Shown one piece after another: positions 50,877 to 61,410 of a DNA stretch of 64,000 nt. A model generated the notes under the pieces. That model was not told the DNA's origin and did no database searches. It saw nothing but the letters and a program-made list of their open reading frames with translations. The stretch is from Allobosea sp. 47.2.35 (GTDB lineage Bacteria; Pseudomonadota; Alphaproteobacteria; Rhizobiales; Beijerinckiaceae): positions 1 through 64,000 of the forward strand of contig NZ_JANLGI010000018.1 in assembly GCF_024655635.1 (NCBI RefSeq), given 5' to 3'. A program made the position numbers and the translations under genes. The stretch's first letter is position 1. The number at the start of each line of letters is the position of its first letter.

Positions 50877-52130
50877 TTACTCCGGCCGCAGCAGGATGTG
50901 CTTCTTCTTGCCGAAGGAGAGCTTGATCACGCCTTCCGACGTCAGGTCTCCCAGGCCGAGCAAGGCGCGCTCGTCCGTCACGACCATGTCGTTGACGCGC
51001 AGGCCCCCGGCCTTGACCTGACGGCGAGCCTCGCCGGTCGAGGGCACCAGCCCCGCCTTGACGAAGGCAGTGAGCACGCCGACGCCGGGCTCGATCTCGG
51101 CGCGCGCGATCGCGACGCTCGGCAGGTCGGCGGCGAGGCCACCTTCCTCGAAGGTCTTGCGCGCCGTCTCCGCCGCAGCCTCGGCAGCCTCGCGGCCATG
51201 CACGATCGCGGTGATTTCGGTCGCGAGGATCTTCTTCGCCTCGTTCAGTTCGGCGCCGCCGAGCGCGGCGAGCCGGGCGATCTCGTCCATCGGCAGGCGC
51301 GTGAACACCTTGAGGAAGCGGCCGACATCGGCGTCCTCGGTGTTGCGGAAATACTGCCAGAAATCATAGGGGCTGAAGACATCGGCATTGAGCCAGACCG
51401 CGCCATTGGCGGTCTTGCCCATCTTGGCGCCGGAGGAGGTCGTCAGCAGCGGCGTCGTCAGGCAGTAGAGCTGCGGCCCGCCCATCCGGTGCGAGAGGTC
51501 GACGCCGTTGATGATGTTGCCCCACTGGTCGGAGCCGCCCATCTGCAGGCGGCAGCCATGGCGCCGGTTGAGCTCCGTGAAGTCGTAGCCCTGCATGATC
51601 ATGTAGTTGAATTCGAGGAAGGACAGCGACTGCTCGCGGTCGAGCCGGAGTTTCACCGAATCGAAGGAGAGCATGCGGTTGACCGAGAAATGCCGGCCGA
51701 CGTCGCGCAGGAACTCGACATAGTTCAGCTTCAGCAGCCAGTCGGCATTGTTCGCCATCATCGCGTCGGTCGGCCCGTCGCCATAGCGCAGGATGCGGCT
51801 GAAGACCCGCTTGATGCTCTCGATATTGGTGGCGATCTCCTCGACCGTGAGCAGCTTGCGCTGGTCGTCGCGGAAGGAGGGGTCGCCGACCATGGAGGTA
51901 CCGCCGCCCATCAGCGTGATCGGGCGGTGGCCGGTCTCCTGGAACCAGTAGAGCATCGTCAGCGAGATCAGGTTGCCGATATGGATCGAGGTCGCCGTGG
52001 CGTCATAGCCGACATAGGCCGTCTGCGTTCCCTGCCGGCACAGAGCATCGAGGCCCTCCGCATCGGAGACCTGATGGATGAGGCCGCGCTCGTCGAGCAC
52101 GCGCAGGAAATCGGACTTGTAGGTGGTCAT
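50877..52130 (-). CDS. tyrS: Tyrosyl-tRNA synthetase
   Basis: 417 residues from the ATG at 52128-52130; the longer frame upstream is not conserved-looking. Class I motifs: HIGN at about 50-53 ([19 protein letters not shown]) and the KMSKS equivalent KMGKT ([12 protein letters not shown]). The C-terminal S4 RNA-binding domain ([18 protein letters not shown]) is present. It attaches tyrosine to tRNA-Tyr. Confidence 0.97.
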   Translation of the reverse strand: MTTYKSDFLRVLDERGLIHQVSDAEGLDALCRQGTQTAYVGYDATATSIHIGNLISLTMLYWFQETGHRPITLMGGGTSMVGDPSFRDDQRKLLTVEEIATNIESIKRVFSRILRYGDGPTDAMMANNADWLLKLNYVEFLRDVGRHFSVNRMLSFDSVKLRLDREQSLSFLEFNYMIMQGYDFTELNRRHGCRLQMGGSDQWGNIINGVDLSHRMGGPQLYCLTTPLLTTSSGAKMGKTANGAVWLNADVFSPYDFWQYFRNTEDADVGRFLKVFTRLPMDEIARLAALGGAELNEAKKILATEITAIVHGREAAEAAAETARKTFEEGGLAADLPSVAIARAEIEPGVGVLTAFVKAGLVPSTGEARRQVKAGGLRVNDMVVTDERALLGLGDLTSEGVIKLSFGKKKHILLRPE

Positions 52131-52220
52131 GGCGGCTTGCGATCTGCTGAATGTCGTTCCGCCGTCGTCTAGAGCATCGGACCGCAAAGGGGAAACCGCT
52201 TTTTTGCGGCCAGGGCGCTC

Positions 52221-52454
52221 TCAACCGCCCGCGGAAAGGCGGTTGAGCCAGAGATCGGGATTGTCGCGGGCGCGCGGAGGCTGCACCGCATCGCGCGGCA
52301 GGCCGAGATCGCAGAGCGCGCGATCATCCAGTCGCGCGAGACGATGCTGCGTGCGGAGGGTGACTGCATGGCGCTGCCAGGCCGTGAACAGGCCATGCAG
52401 AAGGGATGAGCTGCCGGACGTGTCCAGCCGCCCCGCATGGGAAGCGCAGGTCAT
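52221..52454 (-). CDS. DUF1127 domain-containing small protein
   Basis: 77 residues from the ATG at 52452-52454 (AGAGGA seven bases upstream). The C-terminal half holds the DUF1127 pattern, ending in the conserved L-D-D-R-x-L-x-D-L-G-L run (RLARLDDRALCDLGLPRDAV). In other alphaproteobacteria DUF1127 proteins are small Arg-rich, sometimes RNA-binding proteins affecting phosphate and carbon metabolism. It is divergent from the LysR regulator. Confidence 0.78.
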   Translation of the reverse strand: MTCASHAGRLDTSGSSSLLHGLFTAWQRHAVTLRTQHRLARLDDRALCDLGLPRDAVQPPRARDNPDLWLNRLSAGG

Positions 52455-52575
52455 GATGTGATCCTCTCGGAGGCAGGCGCGACCGCCCGCTTTCATGAGA
52501 TGAATCTGGGCCAGACCGGGCGCGGGGACAAAGCGGAAGATTGTCACCTGCCATAAAGCAGGCTTATGCTTGAGT

Positions 52576-53532
52576 ATGCCCTCGCATCCGCCGCCGCCCA
52601 AGCTTCCGCCCCTTGCAGCGGTCCGCGTCTTCGAGGCTGCGGCGCGGCACCAGAACTTCACCCGCGCCGCCGAAGAGCTCGGCATGACGCAGGCGGCGGT
52701 CAGCTATCAGATCAGATTGCTGGAGGATCGCGTCGGGGCGCCCCTCTTCGTGCGCCAGCCGCGCCAGGTCGTGCTGACGCCGATCGGTCAGCGGCTCGCC
52801 GGCCCCGTCGGCAAGGCGCTCAACGATATCGGGACAGTATTCCGCGATATCTGCGAGGAGAACCAGACGGTCCTGACGATCTCCTCACTGCAGACGATGG
52901 CGATCACCTGGCTCTCGCCAAGGCTGGCTCAGTTCCAGATGGAGAACCCGCAATTCGCCGTGAGGGTCCGCACCTCGCAGCATCTCGTCGATTTCGCCAC
53001 CGAGGCCGTCGACCTGGCCGTACGCTATGGGCCGGGCTCATGGCCGGGCGTCACGGCGGAGAAGCTGTTCGATTGCCATTACGCGCCGCTCTGCTCGCCG
53101 GAGCTGCGCGAGCGCTTGCAATTGCGCGAGCCGGCGGACCTGCTGCGGGCGCCGCTGCTGAGCGCCGACGAGGAAGCGTGGAAGGACTGGTTCGCCGATC
53201 TCGGCCTCGACATGCCCCGGCAAGGCGGGCGGTCGATGTCGCTGGAAATGCAGGCGATGAGCGTGCAGGCCGCGATGCGCGGGCATGGCGTCGCGATGGC
53301 GGTGCCGGAGCTGTTTGCCTATGACATCGCAGCCGGGCGGCTCGTCTTCGCCGTCGAGCACGCCGTTCCCGACGAATGGGCCTACTGGATCGTCTATCCG
53401 ACGGAGCGTCAGCGCGAGCGCAAGATCAGGCTGTTTCGCGACTGGATCATGGCGGAGGCACGGGCAGCGCAGATGACGCTGCCCGTCATGGCATCGAGCC
53501 GGGGGCTCAGGCCTGTTCCTGCTCGGTCTTGA
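52576..53532 (+). CDS. LysR family transcriptional regulator (GcvA-like)
   Basis: 318 residues. An N-terminal winged helix-turn-helix (AVRVFEAAARHQNFTRAAEE, GMTQAAVSYQIRLLEDRVGA) is followed by the linker helix and periplasmic-binding-like effector domain. The PPLAAVRVFEAAARH opening is typical of the GcvA subgroup. I chose the ATG at 52576; a TTG two codons earlier is in frame. The target is unknown; candidates are itself and the divergent DUF1127 gene. The 3' end overlaps the convergent hydrolase gene by 26 nt. Confidence 0.9.
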   Translation: MPSHPPPPKLPPLAAVRVFEAAARHQNFTRAAEELGMTQAAVSYQIRLLEDRVGAPLFVRQPRQVVLTPIGQRLAGPVGKALNDIGTVFRDICEENQTVLTISSLQTMAITWLSPRLAQFQMENPQFAVRVRTSQHLVDFATEAVDLAVRYGPGSWPGVTAEKLFDCHYAPLCSPELRERLQLREPADLLRAPLLSADEEAWKDWFADLGLDMPRQGGRSMSLEMQAMSVQAAMRGHGVAMAVPELFAYDIAAGRLVFAVEHAVPDEWAYWIVYPTERQRERKIRLFRDWIMAEARAAQMTLPVMASSRGLRPVPARS

Positions 53533-54178
53533 GGATTTCGGGGCCGACCTTGCGGTCGAGATAGACGCCGACCTGCTCCATGAGCTGCTCGACGCGGCCG
53601 TCGAAGAAGTGGTTCGCGCCCTCGACGACGGCATGCTCGATCTGGATGCCCTTCTGGGTCTTCACCTTCTCGATCACCGCCATGACTTCCTTGACCGGGG
53701 CGACGCGATCCTCGGAGCCATGGACGAACAGGCCCGAGGACGGGCAGGGCGCCAGGAACGAGAAGTCGTAGCGATTGGCCATCGCCGCGATGGAGAGGAA
53801 GCCCTCGATCTCCGGGCGGCGCATCAGCAGCTGCATGCCGATCCAGGCGCCGAAGGAGACGCCGGAGATCCAGCAGCTCTTGGCTTCGGGATTGAGCGCC
53901 TGCATCCAGTCGAGCGCGGCGGCCGCGTCCGAAAGCTCGCCCGCGCCATGGTCGAAATGGCCCTGGCTGCGGCCGACGCCGCGGAAATTGAAGCGCAGCG
54001 CCGAGAAACCGCGGTTCACGAACGTGTAGAACAGGTTGTAGACGATCTGGTTGTTCATCGTCCCGCCGAATTGCGGGTGCGGGTGCAGGATGATCGCGAG
54101 CGGCGCACCCCGCTTCTTGGCGGGCTGGTAGCGACCCTCGATCCGGCCTGCGGGCCCGTTGAAGATAACCTCTGGCAT
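53507..54178 (-). CDS. Alpha/beta hydrolase (COG2945-like)
   Basis: 223 residues from the ATG at 54176-54178. The serine hydrolase triad is visible: nucleophile in GVSFGAWIG (GxSxG), Asp in VHGSEDRVAP and His in GANHFFDGR. HPHPQFGGTMNN is the oxyanion-region motif typical of this group, which lacks a signal peptide and is presumed cytosolic. The substrate is unknown. It is divergent from the SUF operon and shares its 290-nt upstream region. Confidence 0.88.
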   Translation of the reverse strand: MPEVIFNGPAGRIEGRYQPAKKRGAPLAIILHPHPQFGGTMNNQIVYNLFYTFVNRGFSALRFNFRGVGRSQGHFDHGAGELSDAAAALDWMQALNPEAKSCWISGVSFGAWIGMQLLMRRPEIEGFLSIAAMANRYDFSFLAPCPSSGLFVHGSEDRVAPVKEVMAVIEKVKTQKGIQIEHAVVEGANHFFDGRVEQLMEQVGVYLDRKVGPEILKTEQEQA

Positions 54179-54256
54179 CGTCTCACCGCTTCTTGCGGCA
54201 GCGCCGGCGCGGGCGGGCAGAAAGCGGGCGCATGCCTGCTCGAAACCCGGCCACCC

Positions 54257-54286
54257 TTGACGGCGCCACCATGCGCGCCCTAGATG
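54257..54286 (+). promoter_or_regulatory. Candidate promoter of the SUF operon
   Basis: TTGACG (54257-54262) and TAGATG (54281-54286) separated by 18 nt resemble -35 and -10 boxes on the plus strand. Transcription would begin near 54293, immediately before the iron-control palindrome. This is read from sequence only; in a GC-rich alphaproteobacterium such boxes are suggestive, not conclusive. Confidence 0.4.
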
Positions 54287-54294
54287 AAGGGCGC

Positions 54295-54309
54295 TTAGAA
54301 TAGTTCTAA
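54295..54309. promoter_or_regulatory. Iron control element (Irr box) upstream of the SUF operon
   Basis: TTAGAA (54295-54300) and TTCTAA (54304-54309) flank TAG, a perfect inverted repeat matching the core of the ICE motif bound by Irr in Hyphomicrobiales (TTTAGAA-N3-TTCTAAA). Irr acts under iron limitation. Binding near the transcription start, as here, would normally repress. It could also affect the divergent hydrolase gene. Confidence 0.7.
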
Positions 54310-54471
54310 CAGCCGTGAACAAGTCGAGAACAAAACGGTGGATCGCACTGGCGAACCGCGTTTCGACCGTTCCGGCCGGTTCGGATGGGCGGCTATAGCA
54401 CGGCGCACAGGTGCGATTTCAAGCATTTCGTATCGGTGACCGGCAATGACGAGGATGGAGCAGGCAGGATC

Positions 54472-55674
54472 GTGACGGCGGGACGCGCCTATCTCGACCA
54501 TAATGCCACGACCCCGGTGCGGCCGGAGGTGGTGGAAGCGGTCGCGCATGCGCTGACGCTGCCGGGCAATCCGTCCTCCGTCCACGGCGAGGGACGCGCC
54601 GCGCGGGCCGCCATGGAGCGGGCGCGCGAGCAGGTCGCGAGGCTCGTCGGTGCCAAGGCCTCGAATGTCGTCTTCACCAGCGGTGGCACGGAAGCGAATG
54701 TCGCGGTGCTGTCGCCCGGTCTGATGGATTGCGACGGCGGCCGCGACTGCGTGCGCACGCCCGCGACGCTTCTGCTTCACAGCGCGACCGAGCATGCCTG
54801 CGTGCGCGAGGGACATCGGTTCCCGGCCAACGCCGTCGAGGCGATCCCGGTCGACGGCAATGGCCTCGTCGACCTCGTCTGGCTCGACGGGCGGCTGGCG
54901 CGTTTCGTCGCCGAAAACCCCGGCGTCCGCGCGCTCGTCTCGATCCATCTCGCCAATAACGAGACCGGCGTGATCCAGCCTGTCGCCGAGGCGGCAACGA
55001 TCGTGCATCGCCGTGGCGGGCTCATGCATAGTGATGCAGTGCAGGCTGCCGGCAAGATCGCCATCGATATCGCGGCGCTCGGCGCTGACGTGCTGACCCT
55101 CTCGGCGCACAAGATCGGCGGGCCGAAGGGCATCGGCGCGATCGTGTTCCGCACGGGCGCGCTCGAACTCGCCGACAAGCCGATGCGTGGTGGCGGGCAG
55201 GAGCGTGGCTGGCGAGCCGGAACCGAAAACCTGCCGGGAATCATCGGCTTCGGCGCGGCGGCCGAGATCGCTAGCAAGGTTCTGGCTGACGAGGCTGAGC
55301 GGCTTTCCAGATTGCGCGACCGTCTGGAAGCCGGGCTTGCTGCGCTGTCACCGGAGACGATGATCTTCGCCCGGTCCGCGCAACGCCTGCCCAATACCAG
55401 TGCCTTCGCCACGCCGGGCCTCAAGGCCGAGACCGTGCTGATCAAGCTCGACATCGCCGGTGCCGCGCTATCTTCTGGCTCGGCCTGCTCTTCGGGCAAG
55501 GTCAAGCGCTCGCATGTGCTCGATGCGATGAAAATCGACCCCGCCATGAGCGCAGGGGCCTTGCGGGCCTCGCTCGGATGGACCACCTCCGAGGCGGATA
55601 TCGATCTCTTTCTCGCGGCCTACGAAAAGCTCGTGGCCGCGCAAGTCGATCGGGGCGCCCGGGCTGCCGCCTGA
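54472..55674 (+). CDS. Cysteine desulfurase, class I (NifS/IscS-like)
   Basis: About 400 residues from the GTG at 54472, just before the conserved AYLDHNATTPVRPEV; GTG at 54436 or ATG at 54385 in the same frame are possible. PLP lysine is Lys214 in LSAHKIGGPKGIGA; the flexible-loop catalytic cysteine is Cys339 in SSGSACSSGKVKRSHVL, typical of class I. It removes sulfur from cysteine for Fe-S cluster assembly. It leads the SUF operon, 60 nt before sufB; the operon also has a class II desulfurase. Confidence 0.93.
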   Translation: MTAGRAYLDHNATTPVRPEVVEAVAHALTLPGNPSSVHGEGRAARAAMERAREQVARLVGAKASNVVFTSGGTEANVAVLSPGLMDCDGGRDCVRTPATLLLHSATEHACVREGHRFPANAVEAIPVDGNGLVDLVWLDGRLARFVAENPGVRALVSIHLANNETGVIQPVAEAATIVHRRGGLMHSDAVQAAGKIAIDIAALGADVLTLSAHKIGGPKGIGAIVFRTGALELADKPMRGGGQERGWRAGTENLPGIIGFGAAAEIASKVLADEAERLSRLRDRLEAGLAALSPETMIFARSAQRLPNTSAFATPGLKAETVLIKLDIAGAALSSGSACSSGKVKRSHVLDAMKIDPAMSAGALRASLGWTTSEADIDLFLAAYEKLVAAQVDRGARAAA

Positions 55675-55734
55675 CGCGTTTCGCAACACGAAGACCAAAC
55701 CGGCGGGCCTTGAACCCGCACTGGAGACTGAGAA

Positions 55735-57207
<1,473 letters not shown>

Positions 57208-57213
57208 GGGCGG

Positions 57214-57342
57214 TCTTCCCGCACGCGCTGCGGCACGCCAGTGCTGCTGCGCAGATGCGGGACCGTCATCGGAATAACCACTGGACAAAACGATCCCGGG
57301 TCTGCGGCGCACCGCTTCGCGCTGCACCACGCACGGGATGAC
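57214..57342. repeat. Palindromic intergenic repeat, copy 3, between sufB and sufC
   Basis: 129 bp; arms 57214-57265 and 57291-57342 with a 25-nt spacer starting TCATCGGAA. The first arm resembles the second arm of copy 2 inverted (GCTGCGCAGATGCGGGACCG is identical), and the second arm resembles copy 2's first arm inverted, so the element lies in the opposite orientation. It fills almost the entire 149-nt sufB-sufC gap and would fold in the operon mRNA. Confidence 0.88.
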
Positions 57343-57356
57343 ACAGGAACGAAACG

Positions 57357-58109
57357 ATGCTCGAAATTCGCAATCTGATCGTCAAGATCGCCGACGAGGA
57401 CAAGCAGATCCTGAACGGCCTGAACCTCACCGTGAACGACGGCGAGGTCGCCGCCATCATGGGGCCGAACGGCTCCGGCAAGTCGACGTTGAGCTATGTC
57501 ATCGCCGGCAAGGAGGACTACGAGGTCCTCGACGGCGAGATCCTGCTCAACGGCGAGAACGTGCTGGAGATGGAGGCCGATGCCCGCGCCGCCGCCGGCA
57601 TCTTCCTCGCCTTCCAGTATCCGCTGGAGATTCCCGGCGTCGCCACCATGACCTTCCTGAAGGCCGCCATGAACGCGCAGCGCAAGGCGCGCGGGCAGGA
57701 CGAGCTCTTGACCCCGGACTTCATCAAGCAGGTCAATGCCGCAGCCGACAAGCTCGGCATCGCCAAGGACATGCTGCGCCGCCCGCTCAATGTCGGCTTC
57801 TCCGGCGGTGAGAAGAAGCGCATGGAAATCCTTCAGATGGCTCTGCTTTCGCCGTCCATGTGCATCCTCGACGAGACCGATTCCGGCCTCGACATCGACG
57901 CGCTCCGCATCGTCGCCGAGGGCGTGAACGCGCTCCGCGACAAGAACCGCGGCTTCCTCGTCATCACCCACTACCAGCGCCTGCTCGACCATATCGTGCC
58001 GGACACCGTCCACGTCATGTCGAAGGGCCGGATCGTGAAGACGGGCGGCAAGGAGTTGGCGCTGGAGCTCGAGAAGTCGGGCTATGCGGCCTATGGGGAG
58101 GCTGCCTGA
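57357..58109 (+). CDS. sufC: Fe-S cluster assembly ATPase SufC
   Basis: 250 residues. ABC ATPase: Walker [13 protein letters not shown], signature [12 protein letters not shown], Walker [13 protein letters not shown], and His in [11 protein letters not shown]. It binds SufB and SufD and drives the conformational change needed for cluster assembly. The stop overlaps the sufD start (TGATG). Confidence 0.98.
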   Translation: MLEIRNLIVKIADEDKQILNGLNLTVNDGEVAAIMGPNGSGKSTLSYVIAGKEDYEVLDGEILLNGENVLEMEADARAAAGIFLAFQYPLEIPGVATMTFLKAAMNAQRKARGQDELLTPDFIKQVNAAADKLGIAKDMLRRPLNVGFSGGEKKRMEILQMALLSPSMCILDETDSGLDIDALRIVAEGVNALRDKNRGFLVITHYQRLLDHIVPDTVHVMSKGRIVKTGGKELALELEKSGYAAYGEAA

Positions 58110-59458
58110 TGGCCATCGTCACCCCGCTGAAGACGGCTGCCGAACAGCAGCTCGTTCAGCAATATGCCGACAGCAAGGCCGAGCTGCCGGGCGGCCCGGC
58201 CGTGCGCAAGCTCCGCGAGGACGCCTTCGCCGGCTTCGAGGCCAAGGGCCTGCCGCATCGCCGGCTCGAATCCTGGCGCTATACCGACCTGCGCACGCTG
58301 CTGCGCGAGGCACGTCCGCTTACCGGCGGCGCTGCCGTTACGGCGGCGGTCAAGGCTCGCCTGGCCGCGCTGAAGCTCGATGGCCTGCGCCTCGTGCTGG
58401 TCGACGGCATCTTCGCACCGGAGCTCTCGGCGCTCGACGCGATCCCGGAGGGTGTCTCGGTGCAGTCGCTCGCCGAGGCGTTGGTCTCGCCGCGCGAGGA
58501 CCTGACCCGCATCCTGGCCGGGCCTTCGGTTGGCCATGACGACATGGGCCTCGCGCTCAACACCGCGCTGATGCGCGATGGCGTCTTCGTCGAGATCGCC
58601 GATGGCGTCGAGCTGGAACAGCGGATCGTCATCGTTGCGCTCGCCTCGGGCGAGGAGGAGCGGGCGGTGTTCCACCGCTCGGTCGTGCTCGCCGGCGAGG
58701 GCGTCAAGGGTACGGTGGTCGAGGTCAGCGAAGCAGCCGGGAAGGCCGCGCAGCAGATCAACGGCGCGATCGTCTTCGAAACCGGCGACGAGAGCGAGAT
58801 CCAGCATGTCCGCCTCGTCACCCGCCAGCAGGCGGCGACGGTCGAGGTGCAGAGCCTGCTCGCGACGGTCGGTGCTCACGCGAAGTTCGATTCCTTCGCG
58901 CTGATCTGCAATGCCGGCACGGTGCGCCAGCAGCATTTCGTCCGCTATGCCGGCGAGCACACCGAGATCGGCTTGCGTGGTGTCAACCTGATCAACAAGG
59001 CGCAGCATTCCGACGTCACGCTGATCGTCGACCACGAGGTGCCGCACGGCACCAGCCGCGAGCTGTTCAAGACGATTGCCGGGGGCGAGGCGACCGGCGT
59101 GTTCCAAGGCAAGGTCATCGTGCGCAAATACGCGCAGAAGACCGATGGCGGCATGAAGAGCAACGCGCTGCTGCTCAACGACGGCACCTCGATGTACAAC
59201 AAGCCCGAGCTTGAGATCTTCGCCGATGACGTGGTCTGCGGCCATGGCGCGACGGTCGCGCAGATCGACGGCGACCAGCTCTTCTACCTGATGGCGCGCG
59301 GCCTGCCGCGGCCGCAGGCCGAGGCGCTGGTGCTGCAGGCCTTCGCCGGCGAGGCAGTCGAGTTCATCACGGATGAGGATGTGCGCGATCTCGTGATCGG
59401 CGAGGTCGAGTCGTGGCTGAAGGCCCGCGAGGCCGCTTCCGAGGTGAGCACCGTCTGA
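58109..59458 (+). CDS. sufD: Fe-S cluster assembly protein SufD
   Basis: 449 residues from the ATG at 58109-58111. An N-terminal helical region precedes the GLPHRRLESWRYTDLRTLL motif, then the SufB/D beta-helix with GTSRELFKTIAGG, SNALLLNDGTSMYNKPELEI and DDVVCGHGATVAQIDGDQLF (conserved His for cluster formation). It partners SufB and SufC. The stop overlaps the next start by one base. Confidence 0.97.
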   Translation: MAIVTPLKTAAEQQLVQQYADSKAELPGGPAVRKLREDAFAGFEAKGLPHRRLESWRYTDLRTLLREARPLTGGAAVTAAVKARLAALKLDGLRLVLVDGIFAPELSALDAIPEGVSVQSLAEALVSPREDLTRILAGPSVGHDDMGLALNTALMRDGVFVEIADGVELEQRIVIVALASGEEERAVFHRSVVLAGEGVKGTVVEVSEAAGKAAQQINGAIVFETGDESEIQHVRLVTRQQAATVEVQSLLATVGAHAKFDSFALICNAGTVRQQHFVRYAGEHTEIGLRGVNLINKAQHSDVTLIVDHEVPHGTSRELFKTIAGGEATGVFQGKVIVRKYAQKTDGGMKSNALLLNDGTSMYNKPELEIFADDVVCGHGATVAQIDGDQLFYLMARGLPRPQAEALVLQAFAGEAVEFITDEDVRDLVIGEVESWLKAREAASEVSTV

Positions 59459-59667
59459 TGCCCTACATCAATCTCCAGATCACCAAGGGCGCCTCGCGCC
59501 AGCAGAAGGCGCAGATCGTGAAGGAATTCACGGAAACGCTGGTCAAGGTGCTCGGCAAGAACCCGCAGAACACCCATATCGTGATCCAGGAGATCGAGCG
59601 CGAGGATTGGGGCCATGGCGGCGAACTCGTCGCCGACAAGGCGCCAGTCACGCCCGGAAAGGCCTGA
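59458..59667 (+). CDS. 4-oxalocrotonate tautomerase-superfamily protein embedded in the SUF operon
   Basis: 69 residues; Met then Pro1 (MPYINLQITKG), the catalytic N-terminal proline of the superfamily. It aligns without gaps to P. putida 4-OT through residue 55, but Arg11 is Ala, Arg39 is His and Phe50 is Trp, so the residues that bind and polarise 2-oxo acids are missing while Pro1 and the GxGGE turn (DWGHGGE) are kept. It overlaps sufD by one base and is four bases before sufS, so it must be co-expressed with the SUF proteins. Its role there is unknown. Confidence 0.88.
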   Translation: MPYINLQITKGASRQQKAQIVKEFTETLVKVLGKNPQNTHIVIQEIEREDWGHGGELVADKAPVTPGKA

Positions 59668-59671
59668 ACCG

Positions 59672-60910
59672 ATGAACGCGCTGGCGAAGCCCTACGACGT
59701 CCAGGCCATCCGCAAGGATTTCGCGATCCTGAGCCGGGAGGTCTATGGCAAGCCGCTGGTCTATCTCGACAATGCCGCCTCGGCCCAGAAGCCGGAAGCG
59801 GTGATCGAGGCGATGACGCGGCTGATGCGGGAGGACTACGCCAATGTCCATCGCGGCCTGCATTACCTCGCCAACGCGTCGACGGAAGCTTATGAGGCGG
59901 CTCGCGAAAGCGCGCGCCGCTTCCTGAACGCGGCGCATCTGGAGGAGATCGTGTTCACGCGCTCCTCCACCGGCGCGCTGAACACGGTGGCCTCCTCGCT
60001 CGGGCGCTACCTCAAGATCCAGGAAGGTGACGAGATCATCCTCTCGATCCTGGAGCACCATTCCAACATCGTGCCCTGGCACTACTGGCGCGAACGCCAT
60101 GGCGCCGTGATCAAGTGGGCGCCGATCGACGAGGACGGCAATTTCCTCATCGATGAATTCGAGAAGCTGATCTCGCCGCGCACCAAGGTGGTGTCGCTGA
60201 CGCAGATGTCGAACGCAATCGGCACGATCATACCCGTAGCCGAGGTCGCCGCGATCTGCCGTTCCTACGGCATTCCGTTGGTGGTCGACGGCAGCCAGGG
60301 CGCCGTGCACCTGCCGGTCGACGTGCAGGCGCTGGGCTGCGATTTCTACGCCTTCACCGGCCACAAGACCTATGGACCGACCGGCTCCGGCATCCTCTGG
60401 GGCAAGAAGGAATGGCTCGACAAGCTGCCGCCTTACGAGGGCGGCGGCGAGATGATCGTCACCGTCAGCGAAGACAGCGTGACCTATAACGACCCGCCGC
60501 ATCGCTTCGAATCCGGCACGCCGGCTATCGTCGAGGCTGTGGGGCTGGGTGCGGCGCTCGACTACATGATGGCGCTCGGCCGCGAGAACATCGCGGCGCA
60601 CGAGGCCAAGCTAGGCGCCTACGCCATGGAGCGGCTCGGCGAGATGAATTCGATCCGCATCTTCGGCAAGGCCAAAGAGAAGGGTGCGATCGTCGCTTTC
60701 GAGATGAAGGGCGCCCATGCCCATGACGTCGCGACCGTGATCGACCGCGCCGGTGTCGCCGTCAGGGCCGGCACCCATTGCGCCATGCCGCTTTTGGCAC
60801 GATATGGGGTGACATCGACCTGCCGCGCCTCCTTCGGGCTCTACAATACGCTCGAAGAGGTGGACAAGCTGGTCGATGCCCTGCGGAAGGCCGAGAGCCT
60901 GTTCGCCTGA
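59672..60910 (+). CDS. sufS: Cysteine desulfurase SufS (class II)
   Basis: 412 residues from the ATG at 59672 with GGAAAGG upstream. The PLP lysine is Lys232 in FTGHKTYGPTGSG; catalytic cysteine is Cys370 in RAGTHCAMPLLARYG, with the short lobe of class II enzymes. It supplies persulfide sulfur to SufBCD, usually through SufE or SufU; neither partner is in the window. Confidence 0.97.
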   Translation: MNALAKPYDVQAIRKDFAILSREVYGKPLVYLDNAASAQKPEAVIEAMTRLMREDYANVHRGLHYLANASTEAYEAARESARRFLNAAHLEEIVFTRSSTGALNTVASSLGRYLKIQEGDEIILSILEHHSNIVPWHYWRERHGAVIKWAPIDEDGNFLIDEFEKLISPRTKVVSLTQMSNAIGTIIPVAEVAAICRSYGIPLVVDGSQGAVHLPVDVQALGCDFYAFTGHKTYGPTGSGILWGKKEWLDKLPPYEGGGEMIVTVSEDSVTYNDPPHRFESGTPAIVEAVGLGAALDYMMALGRENIAAHEAKLGAYAMERLGEMNSIRIFGKAKEKGAIVAFEMKGAHAHDVATVIDRAGVAVRAGTHCAMPLLARYGVTSTCRASFGLYNTLEEVDKLVDALRKAESLFA

Positions 60911-60925
60911 CCGGGATTTGAAGAG

Positions 60926-61309
60926 ATGACCGACAGCGTCGCCGAAGACATCAAGCCGAACGCCCCCGCCATGGGCACGGGCACCGCGCTGCCGCCGGAA
61001 GAGATCGACCGGCTGACGGACGATATCGTGGCCGCCCTGAAGACGGTCTACGATCCCGAGATTCCCTCGGACATCTACGAGCTCGGCCTGATCTACCGCG
61101 TCGATATCGCCGACGACCGGCAGATCACGATCGACATGACGCTGACCGCGCCGGGCTGCCCGGTGGCCGGCGAGATGCCGGGCTGGGTCGAGAACGCGGT
61201 CGGTGCCGTTCCGGGCGTCGCCGGCGTCACCGTCAACATGACCTTCGATCCGCCCTGGGATCAGTCGCGCATGTCCGACGAGGCCCGCGTCGCCCTCGAC
61301 ATGTGGTGA
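60926..61309 (+). CDS. sufT: SUF system protein SufT (DUF59/MIP18 family)
   Basis: 127 residues: a variable N-terminal tail of about 30 residues, then the DUF59 domain with VYDPEIPSDIYELGLIYRVD and MTLTAPGCPVAGEMPGWVEN (conserved Cys). Family members act as Fe-S maturation or carrier factors. It is 16 nt after sufS and the last gene of the operon here. No sufA carrier gene follows it. Confidence 0.94.
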   Translation: MTDSVAEDIKPNAPAMGTGTALPPEEIDRLTDDIVAALKTVYDPEIPSDIYELGLIYRVDIADDRQITIDMTLTAPGCPVAGEMPGWVENAVGAVPGVAGVTVNMTFDPPWDQSRMSDEARVALDMW

Positions 61310-61410
61310 GCGGCTCCGCCCGCGTTGATGGATCGCATCTCATCGCTTCATTGGTGCTGAGCTCGCGCCGCTGGCAGGAATAGGCGCGTCATCCGCCACC
61401 GGAGCCCGCG

